A DNA stretch of 64,000 bases from Saccharococcus thermophilus. Its GTDB lineage: Bacteria; Bacillota; Bacilli; Bacillales; Anoxybacillaceae. Positions 18,595 through 27,145 of this stretch are shown here, piece by piece. The stretch covers positions 1,054,001 through 1,118,000 of the forward strand of contig NZ_JAASRS010000001.1 of the NCBI RefSeq assembly GCF_011761475.1. The letters are read 5' to 3'. A model generated the notes under the pieces. The model was not told where the DNA came from, searched no databases, and worked only from the letters and a program-made list of their open reading frames with translations. Made by a program: the position numbers and the translations under genes. Within the stretch, counting starts at the first letter, position 1; each line of letters opens with the position of its first letter.

Positions 18595-19032
18595 ATGTCG
18601 ATGGCATATGAAGAATATATGCGCCAGCTTGTGCAGCCGATGCGCGACGAACTAGTGAACGCCGGATTCCGCGAACTGCGCACAAGTGAAGAAGTGGAAC
18701 AATTTATGGAAAATGTCGAAGGCACAACTTTTGTCGTGGTGAACTCCGTTTGCGGATGTGCGGCGGGGCTAGCGCGTCCAGCGGCAACGCAGGCGGTATT
18801 GCGCAGCGAGAAAAAACCGGATCATTTAGTGACGGTCTTTGCCGGCCAAGATAAAGAAGCGACGGCGAAAATGCGCGAATATTTTGTTGGCTACGCCCCT
18901 TCGTCACCATCGATGGCGCTGTTAAAAGGAAAAGAAGTCGTCCATTTTATTCCGCGCGATGAAATTGAATTTCAATCGATGGAAGCTGTGATGGAAAACA
19001 TTATGAACGCATTTGAAAAACATTGCGATTAA
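18595..19032 (+). CDS. brxA: bacilliredoxin BrxA (YphP family)
   Basis: A 145-residue thioredoxin-fold protein of the DUF1094/YphP family. It removes bacillithiol from proteins after oxidative stress. The redox motif is Cys53-Gly-Cys55 in NSVCGCAAGLARPA, as in characterised bacilliredoxins. The ATG at 18595 follows GGAGGG. It has its own promoter and terminator. The location beside ypgR is conserved with B. subtilis. With bsaA nearby, this makes a small thiol-redox neighbourhood. Confidence 0.93.
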   Translation: MSMAYEEYMRQLVQPMRDELVNAGFRELRTSEEVEQFMENVEGTTFVVVNSVCGCAAGLARPAATQAVLRSEKKPDHLVTVFAGQDKEATAKMREYFVGYAPSSPSMALLKGKEVVHFIPRDEIEFQSMEAVMENIMNAFEKHCD

Positions 19033-19056
19033 GGATGCTTGTCGGCATCCTTTTTT
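19031..19056 (+). terminator. terminator of brxA
   Basis: AAGGATGC, loop TTGTCG, GCATCCTT followed by TTTT. It starts at the stop codon. Confidence 0.85.
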
Positions 19057-19150
19057 CTTTATCTCGTATGGATGTGGCGGGGTTCAGCGGCTTGGCGAAA
19101 GGAATAGAAACAGGCGTAAAAGGGAACGTTAAAGGCGGAGGTGACGCAAG

Positions 19151-19282
19151 TTGGCAAAGCGGAAAAAAGATCCGTCGAAAACCGGGATAGGTGCGCCAAA
19201 CGTAAAAGGACAAGGAACAACACAAACAGAAACAGGAGCGCGTGAGCTCGACTCCGCGCGCAAGAAAACGAAAATCGATTAA
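19151..19282 (+). CDS. probable minor small acid-soluble spore protein (SspL-like)
   Basis: A 43-residue protein started by TTG at 19151, six bases after the near-perfect site GGAGGTGA. The product is polar and basic (AKRKKDPSKTGIGAP, GQGTTQTETGARELD) with no hydrophobic core, which is the composition of the minor spore proteins of the SspL/SspO type. A terminator follows directly. The assignment to SspL is from overall look and not a diagnostic motif. Confidence 0.6.
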   Translation: MAKRKKDPSKTGIGAPNVKGQGTTQTETGARELDSARKKTKID

Positions 19283-19285
19283 TAG

Positions 19286-19315
19286 AAAAACTCGCAATCA
19301 TCTTGCGAGTTTTTC
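19286..19315. terminator. bidirectional terminator
   Basis: AAAACTCGCAA, loop TCATC, TTGCGAGTTTTTC. It lies between the SspL-like gene and a convergent minus-strand microprotein gene. Confidence 0.85.
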
Positions 19316-19390
19316 TTATGCATTGGCAATACAGCTGTAGATAAAATACAAAAGCGTAATAATGCTTGCGGCAAGAAAGACTGCACTCAT
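19316..19390 (-). CDS. 24-residue single-membrane-helix microprotein
   Basis: The minus-strand ATG at 19390 follows AAAGGAG and opens a 24-codon frame for MSAVFLAASIITLLYFIYSC and a short IANA tail, a single transmembrane helix. The size and Leu-Tyr-Phe pattern recall KdpF-like peptides, but no kdp genes are near. It shares a terminator with the SspL-like gene. The IS982 element sits about 50 bases upstream and may have changed its promoter. Confidence 0.5.
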   Translation of the reverse strand: MSAVFLAASIITLLYFIYSCIANA

Positions 19391-19430
19391 AGACGTTTCT
19401 CCTTTCTCTCTATGTTTCTTTCCATAAAAT

Positions 19431-20447
19431 ATGATACAACCCGTGGTGCTAGATAAAATCAGACAAGCATAAAAATAGCCCTTGCATGAGGATCTCCTTA
19501 AAATGAAAGTGCAACCAAACATCAAAAGGAGAAGTTCCCATGCAAGAGCACTTTCATTTTACAACAGATCGTGTCAAACTTCAAAAACAATATGCATCGA
19601 TTTTGCTTTTTGTATCGGCTCAACTATCGAGTATCCAGATTCATCTTCAACGTCGAAATCGTCATTTGTTGAAACAGAAAGACGAAGTCATCATCACCAT
19701 CCATGTCCTTGGAAAGTTGTTGGGCTTCACTTCCGAACGGGCTTGGCACCGGTTTGTGATTGGGAATTTGTTTCCCAAGGCCTTGTTCCCTGAGCGTTCT
19801 CGGTACAACCGTCGCTGCCGAGCGCTTAGCTTTGCGATCAAGTGGATTCGACACCAGTTGGCCAAGCGCGGGCAACACCATGCGTATGCGGTCGTGGACA
19901 GCTTGCCGATCGAGCTGTGTCATTCAGCTCGAATGCATCGCGTCAAACGATTCCGTGGAATTGCCGATATTGGCTATTGTGCTTCCAAAAGGATCACTTT
20001 CTATGGGTTGAAACTTCACCTGCAGGTCACCGACCAAGGGCTTCCGATGGGATATGTTGTCACCGAAGCGTCTTGTCACGACCGGGTGGCCGCTGAAACC
20101 GTCATGACGCAAATTCCACATCCGTATAACCTCGGTGACAAAGGGTATATCAGCCAAAAGCTGCAAAAGAAGCTGTACGAAGAGCACCGGGTCGCTTTTT
20201 GGACGCCCGTTCGAAAAAATCAGCGAATTCGCCAATCGGACGCATGGAAACAGTGGATGAAGCGAAAACGTAAAGTGGTGGAAACCGTGTTTTCGATTTT
20301 AGTCGATTCGTATCGGATCACCGAGATTCGAGCGAACTCGGTTTCTGGATTTGAAACGGCGCTGGATGGTATTTTACTGGCTTACTCCCTTGTTGTTCTT
20401 GGGCTAGTTGAGTGTTAAAACTCAACTAGCACCACGGGTATGATACA
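19431..20447 (+). mobile_element. complete IS982-family insertion sequence with 8-bp target duplication
   Basis: Terminal inverted repeats ACCCGTGGTGCTAG (19439-19452) and CTAGCACCACGGGT (20426-20439) enclose 1001 bases with one transposase gene. The direct repeats ATGATACA at 19431-19438 and 20440-20447 are identical, so this is a clean and probably recent insertion. It separates the 24-residue membrane peptide gene from the aminotransferase gene, in what was their shared upstream region. Confidence 0.93.
19540..20418 (+). CDS. IS982-family transposase
   Basis: An intact 292-residue DDE transposase starting at an ATG seven bases after AAAGGAG. The catalytic aspartates are probably in AYAVVDSLPIELCH and NLGDKGYISQKL, and the glutamate is in KRKVVETVFSIL. 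The length and the SKRITFYGLKLHLQ segment match the IS982 family. It is the only gene of the element. Confidence 0.92.
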   Translation: MQEHFHFTTDRVKLQKQYASILLFVSAQLSSIQIHLQRRNRHLLKQKDEVIITIHVLGKLLGFTSERAWHRFVIGNLFPKALFPERSRYNRRCRALSFAIKWIRHQLAKRGQHHAYAVVDSLPIELCHSARMHRVKRFRGIADIGYCASKRITFYGLKLHLQVTDQGLPMGYVVTEASCHDRVAAETVMTQIPHPYNLGDKGYISQKLQKKLYEEHRVAFWTPVRKNQRIRQSDAWKQWMKRKRKVVETVFSILVDSYRITEIRANSVSGFETALDGILLAYSLVVLGLVEC

Positions 20448-20532
20448 CTATTCATATATTCATAGTATATACCATTTTAAACAGAAAAAGAAAACGATTT
20501 TCTGCAACATAAGTTGGGGGAGAGATCGGAAC

Positions 20533-21717
20533 ATGAAACTGGCTACGCGAATGAATGCTTTTTCTGCGTCTATTTTTTCTGAATTATCGGCATATAAACA
20601 ACAAAAACGCAACGAACATGACGATTTGATTGACTTAAGCATCGGCAGCCCTGATTTGCCGCCGCCGCCATTTGTCATGGAAGCGCTTAGCTGTTATGCA
20701 AGCGACCCGGATGCGTACGGCTATACCTTAAAAGGAACAAATGAATTTCATGAAGCGGTGGCGTATTATTATCAAACTTCACACGGTGTCGCGCTTCACC
20801 CGGAAACGGAAATCACGTATACGATCGGTTCGCAAGATGGGCTTGTTCATTTGCCGATGGCATTTGCCGACCCGGGGGACATCATCCTCGTTCCCGATCC
20901 CGGCTATCCGGCGTATGCGGCAGGAATTGCGATGGCGGAAGCGGTCCCGTATTTCATGCCGCTTCGAAAGGAGAATGATTTTTTGCCAAATTTGCGGGAA
21001 ATTCCGCAAGAGATCGCGGAAAAAGCGGTGATGATGTTTATCAATTTTCCAGGCAATCCCGTTCCCGCACTGGCAACGGAAGCGTTTTTCCGTGAAGTGG
21101 TGGAGTTTGCCAAACGATATAACATTATCGTCGTTTCTGATTTTGCCTATAGCGAACTGTATTACGACGATCAAAAGCCGATCAGCTTTTTATCGGTGCC
21201 TGGAGCGAAAGAGGTTGGCATTGAAATCAATTCGCTATCGAAAAGCTACAATATGGCTGGCTGCCGCATCGGCTATATTTGCGGAAATGAAGAAATCATC
21301 CGCGTGTTTGGCAATTTTAAATCGAATTTGGATTATGGCATTTTTTTGCCGATTCAGAAAGCTGCGGCGATGGCATTAACAGAAGGAGCTTCTTTTTGCG
21401 AACAAAGCCGCGCTGTGTATCAGGCGCGCCGCGACTGCTTCATTGCTGGCCTCGCTTCCATCGGCTGGCATGTCGAGCGGCCGAAAGCAGGGATGTTTGT
21501 TTGGGCGGAAATTCCAAAGGGATGGACATCACTTGATTTTGCCTATGCGTTAATTGATCGCGCTGGTGTGGTTGTCACGCCTGGCCATGCGTTTGGACCA
21601 AGCGGGGAAGGCTACGTGCGCATCGCTCTTGTGCAAGAAGAAGACAAGCTGCTGCGGGCGGTAGAAAAGCTAAAGCAGAGCGGGATTTTTTCGTTAAAGG
21701 TAGGTGAAGAGTCGTGA
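20533..21717 (+). CDS. PLP-dependent aminotransferase, DapL/AspC-like
   Basis: A 394-residue class I/II aminotransferase. The ATG at 20533 is preferred because it begins the conserved domain (KLATRMNAFSASIFSEL) and follows GGGGGAGAG. The PLP lysine is in SLSKSYNMAGCRIGY; the cofactor contact is in VSDFAYSELYYDD, and the substrate arginine is in GYVRIALVQ. It resembles enzymes annotated as LL-diaminopimelate aminotransferase, but substrate specificity cannot be read, and a general amino acid transaminase is possible. The stop overlaps the ypjP start. The IS982 copy lies 94 bases upstream. Confidence 0.85.
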   Translation: MKLATRMNAFSASIFSELSAYKQQKRNEHDDLIDLSIGSPDLPPPPFVMEALSCYASDPDAYGYTLKGTNEFHEAVAYYYQTSHGVALHPETEITYTIGSQDGLVHLPMAFADPGDIILVPDPGYPAYAAGIAMAEAVPYFMPLRKENDFLPNLREIPQEIAEKAVMMFINFPGNPVPALATEAFFREVVEFAKRYNIIVVSDFAYSELYYDDQKPISFLSVPGAKEVGIEINSLSKSYNMAGCRIGYICGNEEIIRVFGNFKSNLDYGIFLPIQKAAAMALTEGASFCEQSRAVYQARRDCFIAGLASIGWHVERPKAGMFVWAEIPKGWTSLDFAYALIDRAGVVVTPGHAFGPSGEGYVRIALVQEEDKLLRAVEKLKQSGIFSLKVGEES

Positions 21718-22325
21718 AGTTGCCAAAATGGCTGCGTAAAACGCTTGTTGTCGCCATCACCGCCTGTACGTTTGGGCTCGTTACCCCTCCTTCTTCCTTA
21801 ATGGTGGCGGACGAACCGACTACAGATGATTCCCCGTCTTCTGATTGGCAACATGGCAATCACGGCCTGCAAACCGCATCTGTTGTAGCTGAATCGGCAA
21901 CACAAGCTCGGTATGTTACCCGTCAGCAATTTATCGAGCAGACGATGGAGAAAGCCACTAGGCAATCGTACGAAAAGTTCGGGCGCAAAATCGCCCCTGT
22001 GATTGAAGACGAGTTTCGCAACGTGATTTTGCCGCGCATTGAGGAAGTGATCGCGTCGCTTGCTGAGCAATATCCGGAAGAACAGCTGCACTATTTGGCG
22101 GTGACGGAAAACCCATCAGGCGGGATGGGGGAGCGCATTTTTCATATTTACCGCGTCGATAACGGGGAGGATATTATCCGTTTTCATGTCAGGCGCGAAC
22201 ACCCGCCGCAAGATGGGTATTGGTTTCAATTCCATTACCATACGTACCATGACGATTTTCAAACCCATTACGAGCTAGGAAAAATTTATTGGGATAAAAA
22301 TACGCCGCCGCAATGGCGGACATGA
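21714..22325 (+). CDS. ypjP: YpjP-like protein
   Basis: A 203-residue protein with a GTG start overlapping the aminotransferase stop. Residues 1-30 are a signal peptide or membrane anchor (WLRKTLVVAITACTFGLV). The rest is hydrophilic and ends with IYWDKNTPPQW. It matches YpjP of B. subtilis, which lies beside thyB there as it does here. Its function is unknown. The sequence has three Pro-Pro pairs (VTPPSS, EHPPQD, NTPPQW), of interest because a probable Pro-Pro endopeptidase is encoded next to it. Confidence 0.8.
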   Translation: MKLPKWLRKTLVVAITACTFGLVTPPSSLMVADEPTTDDSPSSDWQHGNHGLQTASVVAESATQARYVTRQQFIEQTMEKATRQSYEKFGRKIAPVIEDEFRNVILPRIEEVIASLAEQYPEEQLHYLAVTENPSGGMGERIFHIYRVDNGEDIIRFHVRREHPPQDGYWFQFHYHTYHDDFQTHYELGKIYWDKNTPPQWRT

Positions 22326-22467
22326 ACGGTTTTTGCTCCGTTTCCATGAACGTTTCTCGCTGGTCCCGCTTCCTTATTTTACACATTTGTCCCCGTTTTT
22401 TTGTGTGTTACAATTTAATAGAAAAAGAGATTTTTATATTCGTAGTAAAAGAAGCGGGGGAAGGTTC

Positions 22468-23175
22468 ATGAAACGGATTCTTTTTTGGATCATGACGATG
22501 TTGGCGATCGTTCCGCTGCTTTCGTTTTCCCCGTATCCTGCCGCACACGGCGTTTTGCTTGATGATAGCAATATGGGCATAAAACATACAATGCCGTACA
22601 ATATATTAAGAAAAATAATCATTGTTCCGGAAACGGATTTTTCCCATAAAGAGGCGAGAAAAATGATTGATACGCTCGCCCATATCGATCCATCCATATT
22701 GCAGCAAGCGGCGGATCATCATATTTACATTCAGCTGTTGAATGGGAAGATTACCGATGAACCGTCGGCGAGATATTTACGCGGGAAAACGCCGCGCGGA
22801 TATTTGTCCTCTTCGACAACATGGGATGATGTTCCAGGGCTTGGCGGCTCGCATTTAGTGCTCGTTAAAATCGGCCATAGCGAAAAGGGAAAAGGGCACG
22901 GCTCGGTCAATCTGGAGTTGCATGAGTTCGCTCATTCCATTGATTATATCGTGTTCGATCATATTCACGAGACTGCGGCTTTCCGTTCGATTTGGCAGGA
23001 AGAAGCGGCAAAACTGTTTCCGAACCAATATTATTTCCTTCATTATCCGGAAGAATATTTTGCCGAATCGTTTGCGTATTATTACTATAATGATGAGACT
23101 CGCAGGCATTTGCAAATCGCCGCTCCAAAAACGTACCAGTTTATCCGTCATTTGGCCGGAAGAGCTCGTTTGTGA
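22468..23175 (+). CDS. secreted Pro-Pro endopeptidase / anthrax lethal factor-like zinc metalloprotease
   Basis: A 235-residue protein with start at 22468 behind GGGGGAAGG. Residues 1 to about 26 are a signal peptide ending near YPAAHG. The zinc site is HEFAH (residues 152-156), and the third ligand lies in EYFAESFAYYYY (Glu196). Close to the C-terminus APKTYQFI matches the APKTFQFI of anthrax lethal factor. Small secreted enzymes with only this ATLF domain are the Pro-Pro endopeptidases (PPEP), one of which was described from a Geobacillus. The target is likely a secreted or surface protein with a Pro-Pro bond. The 3' end is covered by a terminator. Confidence 0.88.
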   Translation: MKRILFWIMTMLAIVPLLSFSPYPAAHGVLLDDSNMGIKHTMPYNILRKIIIVPETDFSHKEARKMIDTLAHIDPSILQQAADHHIYIQLLNGKITDEPSARYLRGKTPRGYLSSSTTWDDVPGLGGSHLVLVKIGHSEKGKGHGSVNLELHEFAHSIDYIVFDHIHETAAFRSIWQEEAAKLFPNQYYFLHYPEEYFAESFAYYYYNDETRRHLQIAAPKTYQFIRHLAGRARL

Positions 23176-23188
23176 GCTCTTCTTTTTT
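23159..23188 (+). terminator. terminator of the protease gene
   Basis: GAAGAGCTC, loop GTTTGT, GAGCTCTTC, then TTTTTT. The stop codon lies at the loop edge. The IS1634-like element begins four bases later. Confidence 0.88.
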
Positions 23189-23191
23189 ATG

Positions 23192-25080
23192 ACTCACATT
23201 TCGCACCCTCTCGACGAAAATCGGGAGGATTTTTTCGTTCCGATGTCGAATGAATCCTTGACACACAAGGAACGTAAAGGAGTTTTTCACTTATGAACGT
23301 TCAAGTCAAAAAGGTCTATCGCAATTCTTATTTGAATATAATAAGTGCCCTATTCAAGAAACTGGGTCTGCCTCAATTGATTGACCATCTCGTGCCCGTC
23401 GATCCGCAGTGCCAAACGCGAGTCAGCGATGCCGTTCAGGCCATCCTCTACAATGTGTTTGACGGCCGGCAAGCCCTTGTTCACTTGGAACATTGGGCTC
23501 AGGAGGTCGATTGTGAGAAACTCATCCGTCCCGATCTCCATCCTTCCTGGTTGAACGACGATGCGTTGGCCCGTCATCTCGATCGCCTGTATGAGGCTGG
23601 CATTCACAACGTCATCAGCACTTGCTTGATTCATATTTATCGAAAAGAAGGCCTTTCCCTCCGAGCCTTCCACGCCGATACGACGGACAAGACCGTTTAC
23701 GGCGCGTATGAATCGGCCTCGTTAGAGGCCTTACAAATCACACATGGCTACAACCGCCATCATCGTTGGCAAAAACAGATCGGTTTCGGACTGGTCGGCA
23801 ACGAGGACGGCATCCCGTTTTACGGCGATGTGCACGATGGCAACCTGCCCGATAAAACATGGAATCCCGAGGTGCTGTCTCGTGTCCATGAACAGCTGAA
23901 GCAGGCCAAAATCGAAGACGAATGGATTTACGTGGCCGATTCCGCCGCGATGACGAAAGAGACCCTGGCGCAAACCAAAGCGGCCAACGCCTTTTTGATC
24001 ACCAGAGGCCCTTCGTCGCTCCGGATCGTGAAAACCGCGCTGGCCGAAGCGGATGCTGAGGACACGACGTGGAGCGATCCCTTTACGTTGGCGGAGAGAA
24101 ACGGCGCCACGTACCGGGTATGGGAAACGGCCTCGACGTATGAAGGCCACCCCGTTCGGCTGATCGTTGTTGAATCGAGCGCGCTCGACCAGCGAAAAGG
24201 AAAGACGCTTGAAAAAGAACGAACCAAAGAAGCGGAGCTTCTTCGCGAGGAACAAGCCCGTTGGGAGCGTCACCCCTTCTCCTGCCGGGAAGATGCCGAA
24301 CAAGCCTTGGCGTCCCTCAAGGCGTCCCTTCGCCCCCGGTTTCATCGGGTTGAGGCCGCGGTCGAAGAGATCGTACGCCTGAAAAAACGGCGCGGACGGC
24401 CGAAAAAAGGGGCGGAACCCGAGGTGGAGACGCTGTATTTCTTGCACCTTGACGTCGAATTCGACCAAGACGCGTGGGAACAGGCGAGACGGAAAGCGTC
24501 CCGGTTTGTCCTTGTCACGACCGTTCCGAAGGAATGGAAGGGCCAACCCATGGATGCCCAAGAGATCTTGAAGCTGTATAAAGGGCAGATCTCGGTGGAA
24601 ATGAACTTCGCTTTTTTGAAAGATCCGTTTTTCACGGATGAGATTTACGTCAAAAAACCAGAACGGGTCGCAGTATTAGGCTATTTGTTTCTGTTGGCCT
24701 TGGCTATTTACCGCGTTTTTCAGCGCCGAGTGCGTCAGTTTATTACTCCAGAACACCCGTTGAAGGGTCCTGGAGGCCGCAAGCTGACCCGGCCGACGGG
24801 ACAGGCGATTTTTCAGCTGTTTCAATATGTGAACGTCGTCCTGTTCAAGCTGCCGGATGGGCGCATCCAACGCTCACTGGATCGCTCCCTTACCCCTGAT
24901 CAGCGAAGGATTCTGCAGGGATTGGGCATGGATGAGAGCATCTACGTGTAACGTGATACGGAACGACCAGCGATGGTAAAAAAAGGATTGCCATCGCTCG
25001 TTGTGTTGGTCAAAAAGTTATTCTGAAAAACTAAATAAAAAATCCTTTGTTTTGACCTTGTTAGGGTGCGAAATGTGAGT
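23192..25080 (+). mobile_element. complete IS1634-like insertion sequence (IS4 group)
   Basis: Perfect 18-base inverted repeats, ACTCACATTTCGCACCCT (23192-23209) and AGGGTGCGAAATGTGAGT (25063-25080), enclose one long transposase gene. The flanks repeat TATG (23188-23191 and 25081-25084), a short target duplication that may extend to five bases. A long stem-loop (24962-25005) follows the gene inside the element. The element stands between the protease terminator and thyA, 65 bases before the thyA start. Confidence 0.92.
23293..24951 (+). CDS. IS1634-family transposase
   Basis: An intact 552-residue DDE transposase starting after AAAGGAG. Catalytic positions are probably the Asp in AFHADTTDKTVYG, the Asp in WIYVADSAAM and the Glu in KGQISVEMNFAFLKDPFF. 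A long insertion containing RLKKRRGRPKKG lies before the final acidic residue, as in IS1634/IS4-type enzymes. Codon use is more GC-rich than that of its neighbours, consistent with transfer. Confidence 0.92.
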   Translation: MNVQVKKVYRNSYLNIISALFKKLGLPQLIDHLVPVDPQCQTRVSDAVQAILYNVFDGRQALVHLEHWAQEVDCEKLIRPDLHPSWLNDDALARHLDRLYEAGIHNVISTCLIHIYRKEGLSLRAFHADTTDKTVYGAYESASLEALQITHGYNRHHRWQKQIGFGLVGNEDGIPFYGDVHDGNLPDKTWNPEVLSRVHEQLKQAKIEDEWIYVADSAAMTKETLAQTKAANAFLITRGPSSLRIVKTALAEADAEDTTWSDPFTLAERNGATYRVWETASTYEGHPVRLIVVESSALDQRKGKTLEKERTKEAELLREEQARWERHPFSCREDAEQALASLKASLRPRFHRVEAAVEEIVRLKKRRGRPKKGAEPEVETLYFLHLDVEFDQDAWEQARRKASRFVLVTTVPKEWKGQPMDAQEILKLYKGQISVEMNFAFLKDPFFTDEIYVKKPERVAVLGYLFLLALAIYRVFQRRVRQFITPEHPLKGPGGRKLTRPTGQAIFQLFQYVNVVLFKLPDGRIQRSLDRSLTPDQRRILQGLGMDESIYV

Positions 25081-25096
25081 TATGATGAAAAATAGA

Positions 25097-25126
25097 TTGA
25101 GTTTCTGAGTAGGATTCCTTTATGAT
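25097..25126 (+). promoter_or_regulatory. possible thyA promoter just outside the insertion sequence
   Basis: TTGAGT (25097-25102), an 18-base spacer and TATGAT (25121-25126). A transcript would start near 25133, leaving almost no leader before the ribosome binding site at 25134-25141. The insertion sequence ends 16 bases upstream. Confidence 0.4.
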
Positions 25127-25145
25127 AGAACATGAGGTGAGAACA

Positions 25146-25940
25146 TTGCGTCAATACTTACAATTACTAGAAGATATTTTCGAAAACGGGGTGGAAAAAG
25201 ACGACCGCACCGGAGTTGGGACATTATCCGTGTTTGGCCGCCAGCTCCGCTTTAATTTGCAAGAGGGCTTTCCGCTTTTAACGACCAAGAAGTTACATAT
25301 CCGTTCGATTATTTACGAATTGTTATGGTTTTTAAAAGGCGACACGAACGTCCGTTATTTGCAGGAAAACGGCGTGACGATCTGGGATGAGTGGGCCGAC
25401 GAAAACGGCGATTTAGGCCCGATATATGGTGCGCAGTGGCGTTCTTGGAAAGGGGCCGACGGCAAAACGGTGGACCAAATCAGCTGGGTTATCGAAGAAA
25501 TTAAACGAAATCCGAATTCCCGCCGCTTATTAGTAAGCGCCTGGAACGTGGCTGAGCTGGACGAAATGAAGCTTCCGCCTTGCCATTATGCGTTTCAATT
25601 TTACGTCGCCGACGGTAAGCTTTCCTGCATGTGGCAGCAACGTTCCGTTGATACGTTTTTAGGCTTGCCGTTTAATATTGCCAGCTATGCGTTGTTGACG
25701 CATATGATTGCCCAGCAGTGCGATTTGGATGTCGGCGAATTGATTTTTAGCGGCGGCGATGTACATTTGTATAAAAATCATATAGAACAGGCGAAACTGC
25801 AACTGACGAGAGAACCGCGCCCGCTTCCGAAGTTGGTGATCAAGCGGAAACCGGCGTCCATTTTTGAATATGAATTTGACGATTTTGAAATCGTTGGTTA
25901 TGATCCGCATCCGCATATTAAAGCGCCGGTTGCGGTATAA
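25146..25940 (+). CDS. thyA: thymidylate synthase
   Basis: Converts dUMP to dTMP with methylene-tetrahydrofolate. The TTG at 25146 follows GAGGTGAG and gives the standard 264 residues; an ATG further upstream would precede the ribosome binding site. The nucleophile is Cys146 in [12 protein letters not shown]. The [12 protein letters not shown] loop, [18 protein letters not shown] and the [12 protein letters not shown] segment match the classical ThyA fold. The pair with dfrA, 12 bases downstream, forms the usual folate-coupled operon. Confidence 0.96.
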   Translation: MRQYLQLLEDIFENGVEKDDRTGVGTLSVFGRQLRFNLQEGFPLLTTKKLHIRSIIYELLWFLKGDTNVRYLQENGVTIWDEWADENGDLGPIYGAQWRSWKGADGKTVDQISWVIEEIKRNPNSRRLLVSAWNVAELDEMKLPPCHYAFQFYVADGKLSCMWQQRSVDTFLGLPFNIASYALLTHMIAQQCDLDVGELIFSGGDVHLYKNHIEQAKLQLTREPRPLPKLVIKRKPASIFEYEFDDFEIVGYDPHPHIKAPVAV

Positions 25941-25952
25941 AGGAGAGATACG

Positions 25953-26441
25953 ATGATTTCGCATATTGTAGCCATGGATCAAAACCGCGTCATCGGCAAG
26001 GAAAACCGCCTGCCATGGCATTTGCCGGCCGATTTAGCTTACTTTAAAAAAGTGACGATGGGTCATGCTATTATTATGGGGCGTAAAACATTTGAATCGA
26101 TCGGCCGGCCGCTTCCCGGCAGAGAAAATGTCATTGTCACGCGGAATCGGTCGTTTCAGGCGGAAGGGTGTACGGTGATCCATTCCATCGAAGAGGTTCG
26201 TCAGTTTGCCGCTAAGCATAACGATGAAGTGTTTGTCATCGGCGGCGCGGAGCTGTTTCGGGCGACGTTTCCGTTTGCCGAGCGCTTGTACGTGACGAAA
26301 ATTGAAGCGAGTTTTTCAGGTGACACGTTCTATCCGGCTTTTGATGAGTCAGAGTGGCAGCTCGTTTCCTATACGAAAGGAATAAAAGACGAAAAAAATC
26401 CATATGATTATACGTTTATCGTTTATGAACGCAAACATTAA
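25953..26441 (+). CDS. dfrA: dihydrofolate reductase
   Basis: A 162-residue chromosomal dihydrofolate reductase that regenerates tetrahydrofolate after the thymidylate synthase reaction. Visible signatures are MISHIVAMDQNRVIGKENRLPWHLPADLAYFK, quoted here in pieces as VAMDQNRVIG and LPWHLPADL, then MGRKTFESIG and VIGGAELF. The ATG follows AAAGGAGAG. The length and motifs are normal, with nothing suggesting a resistance variant. A terminator follows. Confidence 0.96.
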   Translation: MISHIVAMDQNRVIGKENRLPWHLPADLAYFKKVTMGHAIIMGRKTFESIGRPLPGRENVIVTRNRSFQAEGCTVIHSIEEVRQFAAKHNDEVFVIGGAELFRATFPFAERLYVTKIEASFSGDTFYPAFDESEWQLVSYTKGIKDEKNPYDYTFIVYERKH

Positions 26442-26476
26442 CGTGTTTCGCTGTTTGGCGGAACACGTTTTTCTTT
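26440..26476 (+). terminator. terminator of thyA-dfrA
   Basis: AACGTGTTTCGC, loop TGTTTG, GCGGAACACGTTTTTC with a T-rich tail. Confidence 0.85.
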
Positions 26477-26546
26477 TAGGATCGAATAGAAACAGAGCGA
26501 AAAAGGAACGATAATAGTAAACAGGGAATGGAAATGGAGGAATACG

Positions 26547-26987
26547 ATGAAACATATCGTTCCATATGTGGTGAAATTCGTTGGCTGGAGCATCGTGATG
26601 CTTTCCATTTTTGCGATTTTTAACGCCCCGCCGCTGCTGGTTTGGTTCATGGCGGCAGGAACCGCGCTCGCTTCTTATATCGTTGGCGATTTACTGATTT
26701 TGCCCCGCTTTGGCAATTTTGTCGCCGTTATTGCCGATCTTCTGCTCTCGTTTTTGCTGATTTGGCTGACAAGCTATGCGCTCATTGAACCAACGATGAA
26801 CATGGCATATGCTTCCTTTTTCTGTACACTGGCCATCGGCGCCATTGAAGCGTTTTTCCATTTGTTTATGGAAAACCATATTCTTGAAGAAGCGAGAAAG
26901 GAAGAGGCGTACCGCTGGTATGACGAAGGAAGATGGGCGACGGAGTTTGCCGAGGAATATGAACAGGAGAAAGACGACCGCACGTAA
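26547..26987 (+). CDS. YndM/DUF2512 family membrane protein
   Basis: A 146-residue integral membrane protein with four predicted helices (VKFVGWSIVMLSIFAIF, LLVWFMAAGTALASYIVGD, VAVIADLLLSFLLIWL, ASFFCTLAIGAIEAFFHLFM) and a charged cytoplasmic tail. The order and length match DUF2512 (YndM) of Bacillus. The function is unknown. The ATG follows AATGGAGG. It is a single-gene unit between the dfrA terminator and its own. Confidence 0.78.
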   Translation: MKHIVPYVVKFVGWSIVMLSIFAIFNAPPLLVWFMAAGTALASYIVGDLLILPRFGNFVAVIADLLLSFLLIWLTSYALIEPTMNMAYASFFCTLAIGAIEAFFHLFMENHILEEARKEEAYRWYDEGRWATEFAEEYEQEKDDRT

Positions 26988-27006
26988 GAGGGTCGTCTTT
27001 CTTTTT
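26970..27006 (+). terminator. terminator of the DUF2512 gene
   Basis: AAAGACGACC pairs with GGTCGTCTTT across an 11-base loop, then CTTTTT. The stop codon is in the loop. Confidence 0.8.
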
Positions 27007-27093
27007 AGACGCAAAAAGCAATACATCGCATGGCGGCCAAACACAAATGTTTTTATAAACTTTTGAAAATTCCCTTTTCTTTTTCAAAATTTG

Positions 27094-27102
27094 TGCTATA
27101 AT
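27094..27102 (+). promoter_or_regulatory. extended -10 promoter of ilvA
   Basis: TGCTATAAT (27094-27102) is a TGn extended -10 element, with no good -35 box. It lies about 45 bases before the ilvA start. No T-box leader was seen. Confidence 0.5.
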
Positions 27103-27145
27103 TTACAAATTAAAAAAACAACATTGAAAGAAAGGGAACGAAAGC

